A program made the translations under genes and the position numbers. 64,000 nucleotides of DNA from Xanthomonas massiliensis (GTDB lineage Bacteria > Pseudomonadota > Gammaproteobacteria > Xanthomonadales > Xanthomonadaceae), in NCBI RefSeq assembly GCF_900018785.1, contig NZ_FCOY01000007.1, positions 978,632 to 1,042,631 on the forward strand. The letters run 5' to 3'. Position 1 is the stretch's first letter. The number at the start of each line of letters is the position of its first letter. The notes beneath the pieces were generated by a model that saw only the letters and a list, made by a program, of their open reading frames with translations, was not told the DNA's origin and searched no databases. Below are positions 18,737-26,362 of the stretch, piece by piece.

Positions 18737-18971
18737 TCTTGCGGGCGGCCCGGATCCGGCCGGGCCGCCCGATCGAGCGGCGCTCTACCACCGCCAGGAT
18801 CGATCCGTCACACCGGTGTTGCTGGCGCCGGGCGAGCGCTCGTCAGGCTTCGCTGGCGAATGCAGGCGCGCACGGTCCCTGCGCATCCCGGCGGCCCACC
18901 TCCACCCAGGGACACGTGCGCTGTCGCCGGTTCATCGGGGCGCGCAGGCCGCCTGAATCCCGGGGCGTACC

Positions 18972-19883
18972 TCAGAGATCGTAGGCTTCCGGGCCCGGCG
19001 GTTCCTTCGGCAGCGGCTTGTCGTTGCCGTAGCCGCGGTTGCCGTCCGGGCCGATCACCCCGGCACCCGGGCCGATCGCTTCGGCGTCGATGTTGTTCTC
19101 GTTGCAGGAGTATTCGCCCAGGCCGCGGTCGTCGCCGCCGAAGTTCCAGGTGCGGTCGAAATGGATCGGCTCGCGGTAGTACTTCGGGTCGGTGACCGTG
19201 ACCTGCACGTTCAGATGGTGGTAGTCCGGGCGCGACCAGCGCTCGACCACGGTGGTGGTGCCGCTGGTCGGGTTGCCGTTCTCGTCCAGCCAGATCCTGT
19301 CGATGCTGGAATCGCGCAGGCCCTCGGTCTGGACCACCAGGGTGTCGCCGTCCCAGTAGGCGACGTTGGTGCCGAAATAGCTCGGTGCCGGATTCGCGGG
19401 CAGCGCGCGCTTCGGGCCGACCACCGCGGTGCGGTGGGTGGTGTAGTGGTAGAACGTGACGAAGCGCTCGGGCGTGGCCAGGATCTCGAACGGCAGGCCG
19501 CTGGCATCGTGGCGGGGAATGCCGCCGGGGGTGCAGATCGCCTCCGGGTCGGGCGTGTGGTTCTGGCTGTAGAGCAGCGCGCGCTTGCCCAGTTCGCTGT
19601 ACGGCAGGATGAAGCCGGGATAGTCCTTGCCGAAGTTGCCGCCGGGCTTGCTCTTGTCACGCTGCCCCTGCCAGTAGCCGCTCAGGTCGGGATGGCCGTC
19701 GGCCAGGCGCGGCGCCGGCAGCGGCGGGCCCTTGTAGTCCAGCGGCTTGAACAGGTCCTCGTCGGACGCGTCCGCCGGCGCGCGGCTGCCGCGACCGCTG
19801 GTGTCCTTTTCCTGCGCGAGGCCGTTGCCGCCGAGCACGGCGAGCACGGCGAAGGCGAGAACGTTCCGGGTCGTGGTCTTCAT
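18972..19883 (-). CDS. Secreted protein of unknown function, paralogue of the preceding gene
   Basis: 303 residues with a Sec signal peptide (MKTTTRNVLAFAVLAVLGGNGLAQ). No characterised domain is recognised. It belongs to a secreted family marked by LADGHPDLSGYWQGQ, a GLPFEILATPERFVTFYHYTTHR stretch and YWDGDTLVVQTEGL. It shares this layout with the upstream 326-residue protein, and both keep two cysteines at matching places (AICTPGG / ARCIITG; YSCNEN / VSCEWN), possibly a disulfide. Last gene of the operon thioredoxin-paralogue-paralogue, starting 10 bp after its neighbour's stop. Function unknown. Confidence 0.75.
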   Translation of the reverse strand: MKTTTRNVLAFAVLAVLGGNGLAQEKDTSGRGSRAPADASDEDLFKPLDYKGPPLPAPRLADGHPDLSGYWQGQRDKSKPGGNFGKDYPGFILPYSELGKRALLYSQNHTPDPEAICTPGGIPRHDASGLPFEILATPERFVTFYHYTTHRTAVVGPKRALPANPAPSYFGTNVAYWDGDTLVVQTEGLRDSSIDRIWLDENGNPTSGTTTVVERWSRPDYHHLNVQVTVTDPKYYREPIHFDRTWNFGGDDRGLGEYSCNENNIDAEAIGPGAGVIGPDGNRGYGNDKPLPKEPPGPEAYDL

Positions 19884-19893
19884 CGCCTCGTCC

Positions 19894-20874
19894 TCACTTG
19901 GTCTGCGCGTCGGCCGGCAGGTCCGACGGCTTCGGCTTGTTCTTGCGGTACAGCCAGTAGCCGGTCGCGCGGGTCGGGTCGTACACAGAGCCGATCGGCC
20001 AGTCCGGCACGTCCTGCCGGTCCGGGCCGAAATAACGGTTGCCGTCGGCGGCGATCTTCCCGGGGCCGGGCTCGAGGCTGGTCACGACCCACTCGGTGTT
20101 CCATTCGCACGACACCTGCGGCAGGGCCTCGCCTTCCGGGGCCAGCACGTAGTGGCGCGTGTAGCGCACCGGTTCGCGGTAGTACACCGGGTCGGTATAG
20201 GTCAGCTCCAGGTCCAGGTGGTGCTTGTCCGGCCGCGTGTACTTCTCCACCAGCACCGCGCCGGCGGAAATCGGGTTGGCGTTGTCGTCCAGCCATGCCC
20301 GCCCCTCGCTGCTGTCGTGGAAGGCGCTGGAGCGGACCACGAAGGTGTCCCCTTCCCAGTGCCCGACGGCGTTGCCGGTGTAGCGCGGATCGGGATCGAC
20401 CGGCGGCTCGCGCCCGTCCGTCCAGATCCAGCGGTGCCAGCCGAACAGGTTCAGCGTGGCGACCCGGCGCGGGGTCTGCACGATCTCGAACGGGAACACC
20501 TGGGTCAGCGCGCGCGGCAGGCCGGTGATGATGCAGCGGGCCTCCGGGTCGATCTGCGCGTAGTTCGCATCCCGCTGGGCCTTTCCCTTGGCGGTGTACG
20601 GCAGCTGCAGCCCGGGCAGGTCCTTGGCGAGGTTGCCGTCGGGCTTGCCGTCCTCGTGCAGCAGCTTCCACACGCCGTTGAGCGAGGGATGGCCATCGGC
20701 CAGCCGCGGCGTCGGTTCCGCGGCGCCGGTGTACGGCTGGCCGAGCAGGATCTTCCTGGACTGCGCGGTGATGCCGTCGGGCCTGGCTTCGTCGCGGTAT
20801 TGCGCCTGCGCGCTGAACGCGAGGGCCAGCAGCACGCCCGCCACGAGCGGCGACCGGGGGGATTTGCACGACAT
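19894..20874 (-). CDS. Secreted protein of unknown function, paralogue of the following gene
   Basis: 326 residues with signal peptide (SPLVAGVLLALAFSAQAQ) from ATG 20872-20874. It shares with its neighbour the motifs PRLADGHPSLNGVWK, FPFEIVQTPRRVATL, HWEGDTFVVRSSAFHDSS, VEKYTRPDKHHLDLELTYTD and a closing PGKIAADGNRYFG. The domain is beta-strand-rich and not matched to any enzyme I know. Tandem paralogues behind a TlpA-like gene suggest substrates or partners of periplasmic thiol chemistry; this is inference. Confidence 0.75.
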   Translation of the reverse strand: MSCKSPRSPLVAGVLLALAFSAQAQYRDEARPDGITAQSRKILLGQPYTGAAEPTPRLADGHPSLNGVWKLLHEDGKPDGNLAKDLPGLQLPYTAKGKAQRDANYAQIDPEARCIITGLPRALTQVFPFEIVQTPRRVATLNLFGWHRWIWTDGREPPVDPDPRYTGNAVGHWEGDTFVVRSSAFHDSSEGRAWLDDNANPISAGAVLVEKYTRPDKHHLDLELTYTDPVYYREPVRYTRHYVLAPEGEALPQVSCEWNTEWVVTSLEPGPGKIAADGNRYFGPDRQDVPDWPIGSVYDPTRATGYWLYRKNKPKPSDLPADAQTK

Positions 20875-20912
20875 GGGATGCCTCGGCGTGGGTCGGGAGG
20901 GAGGGCGCGGGC

Positions 20913-22157
20913 TCACTTCTGCGCCAGCAACGCCTGGATCTGGTCCTCGAATTCCTTGTGGACGTCGCTGTTGAAGCGGCCCGTGGCCTTGGCCGAGAAG
21001 CCGCTGTGCACGTGCGCGACCTTGCCCTGGCGGTTGATGAAGAACGTGGTCGGCCAGGAATCGAGGTTCACCGCCTGCGGCAGCTTCTCCTGCGCCTGGT
21101 CGGTGGTGCCGGCCAGCAGGACCGGGAACGGCGGCTTGTAGCGGGCCACGAAGGCGCGCAGCCGCGCCGGGTCGGCATATTCGTCCTCGTCCTCGAAATC
21201 GAGGGTGACGATCTCCAGGCCCTGCGCGTGGTACTTGCGGTACAGCTCGTCGAGGAACGGCGCTTCGTCGTGGCAATTCGGGCACCAGCTGCCGCTCACG
21301 TCGACCAGGAGCACCTTGTGCCTGAAACGCGCGTCGGTATTGGAGACGAGGTTGCCCTGCAGGTCCTTGAAGCTGAAGGCGAACACCTCGTCCGGGTCGC
21401 GCACGCCCGTATGCGCGGCCAGGTCCGGCACGTCGGGCAGGCCGAGCTTCCTGGCGACGTCGGGACGGTAGGCGACGTAATGGACGAACCCGGTGCGGTC
21501 CGACAGCGCCACGTCCAGCGTCGCGTTGCCCTGGTCGTCGTGCGCGGGCCTGACCGTGGCCAGCGCCGCGCGGGTGCCGGAGAAATTGGCCAGCTCGAAC
21601 TGGCCGTCCTTCCATGTGCCGGTGAGCGCGCCGGTATCGCCGCCGACCCGCAACACCGATGCGCTCAGCTTGCCGCCTTCCTGGTGGGCGATGAAGCGCC
21701 AGGCGTATTCGTTGGCCTTCCTGGACTGGGCCGGGATCACCCACAGGCCGTCGATGTCCGGCGCACCGCTGTCGGCGGCGACCTCGGCGCCGGCCCGCTT
21801 GGCGGCGATCTTCCAGCGCGGCGCCTTGGAATTCGCGTTCACCGCGGCATAGGTGCCGTCCAGGCTGCCGTCCGGGCGGTGGACCAGGTCGAGCACCCGG
21901 TCGAAGGCGTCGTAGCGCAGCTGCAGGTGGTCGCCGTCGAGCCTTGCCGCGGTCGAGGCGATCGGCTCGTCGCCGTTGTAGAAGTTGCCGACCAGGCCGT
22001 CCTTGCCGTCGACGATCTCGTAGCGGAACGGAATGTGGACGCTGCCGTTGTCGGCCGTGGCCTGCCACCGGCCCACCCAGTCGGCGGCGCCCGGCGTGGC
22101 CGCAAAGGCGAGTGTCGGCAGGGCCAGCAGCAACGATGCGAGCGAAACCAGGCGCAT
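20913..22157 (-). CDS. Exported TlpA-like thioredoxin-fold protein with N-terminal extension
   Basis: 414 residues. Signal peptide MRLVSLASLLLALPTLAFA from ATG 22155-22157. An N-terminal beta-rich module of about 230 residues (WVGRWQATADNG, GDTGALTGTWKDGQ) precedes a TlpA/ResA-like thioredoxin domain. Active site GSWCPNCHDEAPFLDEL, cis-proline in LDSWPTTFFINRQGKV. The membrane-side CPNC pair suggests a periplasmic thiol-disulfide reductase serving cytochrome or metalloprotein maturation. First gene of a three-gene operon with the two secreted paralogues. A class-II-like cytochrome c lies just upstream on the same strand. Confidence 0.85.
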   Translation of the reverse strand: MRLVSLASLLLALPTLAFAATPGAADWVGRWQATADNGSVHIPFRYEIVDGKDGLVGNFYNGDEPIASTAARLDGDHLQLRYDAFDRVLDLVHRPDGSLDGTYAAVNANSKAPRWKIAAKRAGAEVAADSGAPDIDGLWVIPAQSRKANEYAWRFIAHQEGGKLSASVLRVGGDTGALTGTWKDGQFELANFSGTRAALATVRPAHDDQGNATLDVALSDRTGFVHYVAYRPDVARKLGLPDVPDLAAHTGVRDPDEVFAFSFKDLQGNLVSNTDARFRHKVLLVDVSGSWCPNCHDEAPFLDELYRKYHAQGLEIVTLDFEDEDEYADPARLRAFVARYKPPFPVLLAGTTDQAQEKLPQAVNLDSWPTTFFINRQGKVAHVHSGFSAKATGRFNSDVHKEFEDQIQALLAQK

Positions 22158-22494
22158 GGGGGAGGATCCGGTGTGAACGAAGCTGCAATGCTGGGTACAG
22201 GCGCGAGCGGCGACAAATGTCATGCGCTCATGTGCTCATGCCTTCCGGCGGCAGCGGCGGCCGGTGATGGGCAACGCCCCGGAGCGGCGGAAGGCAGGCG
22301 GCTGGCCCGGTGCCGCCATGCCGTGGCGCGTGGGATAGGTCCCCGGATCCGCTCGGCCATCGCTGCGGGCAATGCCCCGGCGCCCGGGCCGCCGTACCGG
22401 CGCCGGTCGCGCATGCCGGGAGGGCGGCCGGGATCGCGTGCCGACCGCGGGCGGGTAGCCGCAGGAGAGAGCGGCCGCGCGGGGCCGCAGGCGA
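22158..22494. other. Intergenic region with repeated CATGAGC motif (337 bp)
   Basis: Between the cytochrome and thioredoxin genes. No small gene was recognised. Two direct copies of GCTCATG (CATGAGC on the gene strand) sit 8 bp apart at 22224-22230 and 22232-22238, about 65-80 bp upstream of the thioredoxin start. The same heptamer recurs near other genes of this locus. Confidence 0.45.
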
Positions 22495-23136
22495 TCACGG
22501 CGCCGGCGGGTTCGCCGGTGGATCGGGCACCACCTCGTGCGGGTACCAGTTGGCCTTGTGGCAGGCCTCGCAGGCGCTGTCCATGTCGTTTCCCAGCGCG
22601 AACAGCCTGTCCGCGTCGTGCCTGTCGATCGCCTCCAGCTCCTGCCGGGCGACCGCGCGCAGGGCGAGCGCGTAGGCATTGAACTGGATGCGATTGGCAT
22701 CGATCTGGCGCTGGATCTCCTCGGAGCTGTTCACCCCCGGCCCGTCCGACGGGAACGGTACCGCGGCGACCTTCCGGTTCGGGATCACCAGCAGGTTGGT
22801 CGCCTCCAGCAGGACCACCGCGTGGTGGCGCAGCTGCGCCCATTCGGCATCCGTCCTGGGGCGCAGGTCGCGGCTGCCGTGGGCATCGATCACCTGCCCG
22901 CTCGCGTCCCAGATGCGGTCGGCCGAGTAGTCCACCTCGTTCACCATCAGGTCCTGCAACGTCACCAGCGGTTCGACCGGCAACGCGGCCGGCGCGGGCG
23001 GACGGACCGCGGCCGGCCCCTCCGCCGCCGGCGCAGGCGCCTGCCCGGTCGAGGACGGCGCGGGCGGCGCGGTGCACCCGCCCGCGGACAGGACGAGGCC
23101 GAGGCCGGCAAGCACGAAACGATGTCTGGCGCTCAA
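22495..23136 (-). CDS. Exported class-II-like cytochrome c (c556/c'-like), possible lipoprotein
   Basis: Periplasmic electron carrier or stress cytochrome. A single heme-binding motif CEACH lies near the C-terminus, and a helical body precedes it, with Met in LQDLMVNEVDY near the start; this is the layout of cytochrome c556/c' proteins. N-terminus RFVLAGLGLVLSAGGC looks like a signal peptide ending in a weak lipobox, then a Pro/Ala linker. The TTG at 23134-23136 places the signal at the N-terminus. In-frame ATGs at 23226 or 23232 would add about 30 unlikely residues, so the start is uncertain. Divergent from the DUF6152 gene. Confidence 0.75.
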   Translation of the reverse strand: MSARHRFVLAGLGLVLSAGGCTAPPAPSSTGQAPAPAAEGPAAVRPPAPAALPVEPLVTLQDLMVNEVDYSADRIWDASGQVIDAHGSRDLRPRTDAEWAQLRHHAVVLLEATNLLVIPNRKVAAVPFPSDGPGVNSSEEIQRQIDANRIQFNAYALALRAVARQELEAIDRHDADRLFALGNDMDSACEACHKANWYPHEVVPDPPANPPAP

Positions 23137-23315
23137 GCGGGAATCATCCGTTGCGGCGCAGCCCGGCTGCGCTTCGGGGGCGATTCTCCGGGCCGCGATC
23201 GGCGGGCAAAAGTTCCGCCGCGACATGAGCACACAACCGGCGGTTATTGGCTGGCGTTTTGCCCGCTGTCCACCATGTGCACCGTCCTTCCCTCCCCGCC
23301 ACGGCTTCGTTCGCC

Positions 23316-23768
23316 ATGAAGAAAGCTCTGTCCAGCGTCGTGCTGCTCGGCCTGCTGCTGTCGTCCGTCCCGGCCCTCGCGCACCATTCCTTCGCCGCGC
23401 TGTACGACGCCAACAAGCCGGTGCGGCTGAAGGGCAAGCTGACCAAGATCGACTGGACCAACCCGCACACCTATTTCCATATCGACGTGGTCAGCCGCGA
23501 CGGCAGCGTGCACAACTGGTCGGTGGAAGGCGCCGGTCCCGGTGCCCTGTCGCGGCGCGGCTTCCAGAACGGCGACGTCAAGATCGGCGACACCCTGATC
23601 GTCGATGGCTACCTGACCAAGAAGCCCGGCACCTACCTGGTGGACGGCCGCCTCGTCACCCTGCCCGACGGCCGCGTCATCAATGGGGGCACCCCCGGCG
23701 ACGGCGGCCCCGGCGACAAGGGCAAGGGCGCCGAGGCGGAATCGCAGAAGCCGGGCAAGGCCTCCTGA
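23316..23768 (+). CDS. DUF6152 family exported protein
   Basis: 150 residues from ATG 23316. Signal peptide MKKALSSVVLLGLLLSSVPALA is followed directly by the family hallmark HHSFAALYDANKPVRLKG and WTNPHTYFHIDV, then GRRGF-like and GD-rich strands consistent with a small beta-barrel. The tail is Gly/Lys/Asp-rich and probably disordered. The paired histidines at the mature N-terminus could bind a metal (inference). First of three tightly spaced genes with two DUF6644 membrane proteins (12 and 10 bp gaps). Confidence 0.87.
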   Translation: MKKALSSVVLLGLLLSSVPALAHHSFAALYDANKPVRLKGKLTKIDWTNPHTYFHIDVVSRDGSVHNWSVEGAGPGALSRRGFQNGDVKIGDTLIVDGYLTKKPGTYLVDGRLVTLPDGRVINGGTPGDGGPGDKGKGAEAESQKPGKAS

Positions 23769-23780
23769 GCCGCCGCCGCG

Positions 23781-24272
23781 ATGACGACCCCGGCCCTGTT
23801 CGAGTGGCTCTACGCCCTGCCGCTGAGCACGTACGTGCGCGAGTCGCTGTACCTGTATCCGGCACTGGACGTGACCCACGTGGTCGGGGTGATCCTGCTG
23901 CTCGGCAGCATCGCCGTCGTCGATCTGCGCCTGCTCGGCAAGGTGTTCCCCGAAGTGCCCATCGGCCGGCTGAGCCATTCGATCCTGCCGCTGACCTTCG
24001 TCGGCGCGGCGCTGGCGTTCACCAGCGGCATCCTGCTGTTCCTGTCCGAGGCCGAGACGATCTGGAGCAACCCGATGCTGGTGGCGAAGTTCGCCCTGCT
24101 GGTCCTGGCCGCGATCAACATCGGCACCTGGCACCTCGCGTTCGCCCGGCACCGGCCGCAATGGGACACGCTGGCGGTACCGCCGCTGCGCGCGCGGATC
24201 GCCGGGGGAACCTCGCTGGCGCTGTGGGCGTCGATCCTGGTCTGCGGGCGCCTGATCGCCTTCATCTTCTGA
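23781..24272 (+). CDS. DUF6644 family membrane protein (first copy)
   Basis: 163 residues, four hydrophobic helices (ALDVTHVVGVILLLGSIAVVDL, ILPLTFVGAALAFTSGILLFL, LVAKFALLVLAAINIGTWHLAF, SLALWASILVCGRLIAFIF). Conserved histidines in helix 1 (THVVG) and near helix 3 (TWHLAF) could be heme or metal ligands, as in small di-heme cytochrome b-like proteins, but this is untested. Partner of DUF6152 upstream and a second DUF6644 copy downstream. Confidence 0.82.
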   Translation: MTTPALFEWLYALPLSTYVRESLYLYPALDVTHVVGVILLLGSIAVVDLRLLGKVFPEVPIGRLSHSILPLTFVGAALAFTSGILLFLSEAETIWSNPMLVAKFALLVLAAINIGTWHLAFARHRPQWDTLAVPPLRARIAGGTSLALWASILVCGRLIAFIF

Positions 24273-24282
24273 GCCGGTCCCG

Positions 24283-24729
24283 ATGATCTCCCCCCGCCCC
24301 TTCGTCGAGTGGCTCGCGCACACCTCGCTCTCGCAATCCTTCAACGAGGCCAACTACCTGTGGTTCGGCGCCTTCATGGCGGCGCACCTGATCGGCATCG
24401 CCCTGCTCGCCGGCACGTCGCTGCTGGTGGACCTGCGGGTGCTGGGCGTGGGCATCCGCGCCGCGGGCCAGCACCGCGTCGCCCGCGCATTGCGGCCATG
24501 GCTGCTGGCCGGGCTGGCCATCGCCGTGGCCACCGGTACCTGGCTGTTCGTGGCCGATCCGCTGAAGTACTACGTCAACCCCGCGTTCCAGCTGAAGGCC
24601 CTGTTGCTGCTGCTGGCGGTACTCACCCAGTTCGTCGTGCAGCGGCGGCCGCTGAAGTCCTTCGCCCTGGTCGCCCTGCTGCTGTGGTTCGGCACCGCGA
24701 TCTGCGGGCGCGCGGTCGGACTGCTCTGA
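24283..24729 (+). CDS. DUF6644 family membrane protein (second copy)
   Basis: 148 residues, same four-helix layout as the preceding gene (WFGAFMAAHLIGIALLAGTSLLVDLRVLG, RPWLLAGLAIAVATGTWLFV, FQLKALLLLLAVLTQFVV, FALVALLLWFGTAICGRAVGLL). The shared VDLR-LG and C-terminal CGR motifs show that the two are diverged paralogues, suggesting a heterodimer. The helix-1 His (AAHLIG) is kept. Immediately downstream lies the remains of a TonB-dependent receptor. Confidence 0.82.
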   Translation: MISPRPFVEWLAHTSLSQSFNEANYLWFGAFMAAHLIGIALLAGTSLLVDLRVLGVGIRAAGQHRVARALRPWLLAGLAIAVATGTWLFVADPLKYYVNPAFQLKALLLLLAVLTQFVVQRRPLKSFALVALLLWFGTAICGRAVGLL

Positions 24730-24744
24730 CCGGACCTGAAAGGA

Positions 24745-25330
24745 AGGGCCGCGCGGTACGCCGGCGTGCTGCTGGGCCTGGCGGCACTGGACGCCCATGC
24801 CGGCAGGCGGCCTGCCGATGCCGATATCGACAAGGCCCCACCGGATAACCCACCGCGCTCGACCGGCTCAAGGGGGCCGGCCACCCGGCCCACCTGGTCG
24901 GCATCGCCGTCTCCGCATCCGAACGCGTGTCCGCGCACAGCACGTCGCCGACTGGCCAGGGCTGTGTACCGGCGAGCCGATGGCATCCGTGCCCGGCATG
25001 GTCGCCACCCCGCATGCCGCGGCGGCAAGGCCAACCGGTATTTCCTGCGTGGCTTCAACCTGGACCAAGGCGGCGACTTCGCCACCCGCATCGATGCCGT
25101 GCCGGTCAACATGCCCTCCCACGGTTGCGGCCATACCGACCTCGACTTCCTCGTTTCCGAACTGGTCGAGAAAAAGCCCGCACTGGCGCAAGGGCACCTA
25201 CGATGTGGGACGTCGGTGACTTTCTAGGTTCGGCCGCTTTCGACCTCGCCGACCCGCTCGATGCCGGCCTGCCGGAAACCAGCGTCGGCAGCCATGGATT
25301 TCAGGCGCAGGATGCCGGCCGATTCGTGAC
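24745..25330 (+). pseudogene. Degraded TonB-dependent receptor (plug region), multiple frameshifts
   Basis: Receptor plug motifs are readable in order but in three alternating frames: LDRLKGAGHPAHLVGIAVSA (from about 24858), AQHVADWPGLCTGEPMASVPGMVAT (about 24937-25010), GKANRYFLRGFNLDQGGDFAT and IDAVPVNMPSHG (about 25024-25135), and TYDVGDFLGSAAFDLADPLDAG then TSVGSHGF (about 25197-25310). These match the N-terminal plug and first strands of outer-membrane receptors of the RGFNLDHGTDF type. At least three frameshifts and a lost barrel show it is dead. It lies 16 bp after the second DUF6644 gene with an AAGGAAGG site, so it was probably part of that operon. Confidence 0.8.
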
Positions 25331-25840
25331 AGATGGCGGGCCACGAGCTGCATCCACTGCCGGCATGCCTCGCGCCTGCCCGGCGAACCCGACGAAGGCG
25401 TCGATGGCGATCATTTCCATCCTGGCTCGTCGCGCGCGGTCCGCCGAACCTTCGTTGGACACCTGTAGTCAGGACACGCCCGCAGTGATGGCTGCGCACG
25501 CTGGCGGCAGGAATCGAGGCCGCACCTGCAGGGCCGCGGCGCGATCGGGCTCTCGGTGGAATGCCTCGTGCCCGGCGTGCATTCCCGCAATGCGGCTCCC
25601 TGTGCAGCCGGCCACCGTCTTCGCGGCGGCGATGTCGATGCTTCTTGCGGCACACGTGCACCGGACCGGGACACGCTCGCGACCGGCACGAGGCCGTGGG
25701 CGCCCGTTTCGCACGGAATGGTTCGCCATCCGGTGATGCCGGTGCCATTGGCGATCTTCCGCGCCGGCGTGGGTGTCGATGTCGGCACTAGCACTGGCAC
25801 TGGCGCCGGTGGCCGCATGGACGCGCGGCGCGGATCGCGG
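25331..25840. other. Region after the receptor remnant, no gene recognised
   Basis: Several frames are open on both strands but none has a convincing protein motif. It may contain further decayed sequence of the receptor or a neighbour gene; nothing specific could be supported. Confidence 0.45.
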
Positions 25841-26345
25841 GTCGCAACCGGCTTCGCACCTTTCGTCCGGCCCTTCGCCGGGCCGCCGACCCAGCCCGGC
25901 GATGCCGGGGGACACGCGCCCGGTGCCGTCGTATCGCACCCCTCGGCCACGGCGGATCCGGTCGGCCCACCATGGCGGGACTGCACCGGCCAGGCGGGCC
26001 GGCGTACGCAGGTCGCGACCGGCCTCGCACCTTTCGTCCGGCACTTCGCCGGGCCGCCAGCCCAGCCCGGCGATGCCGGGGGACGCGCGCCCGGCACCGT
26101 CGTATCGCCCCCCCTCGGCCACGGCGGATCCGGTCGGCCCGCCGTGCCGGCACTGCATCGAGCCAGGCAGGCCGGCGTACGCGGGTCGCAACCAGCCTCG
26201 CACCTTTCGTCCGGCACTTCGCCGGGCCGCCGCCCCAGCCCGGCGATGCCGGGGGACACGCGCCCAGTGCCGTCGTATCGCACCCCCTCGGCCACGGCGG
26301 ATCCGGTCGGCCCGCCGTGCCGGCACTGCACCGGGCCCGGCGGGC
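25841..26345. repeat. Tandem repeat, three units of about 171-173 bp
   Basis: Units begin at about 25841, 26012 and 26185 with GTCGC(A/G)ACC(G/A)GC(T/C)TCGCACCTTTCG. Each contains the dyad CCCGGC-GAT-GCCGGG and a GGCGGATCCGGTCGGCCC block, and ends in a GGACTGCACC/GGCACTGCA-type segment. Units differ by scattered substitutions and small indels. Most minus-strand frames are open through them, but differences are not codon-biased, so they are probably noncoding. The array ends just before the stop of the TonB receptor gene. Confidence 0.9.
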
Positions 26346-26362
26346 CAATGCAGTGCCGGTCC

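Noticed and set aside
25411-26331. Minus-strand open frames through the tandem repeats
   Set aside because: All frames are open through the array and unit differences are not codon-like.
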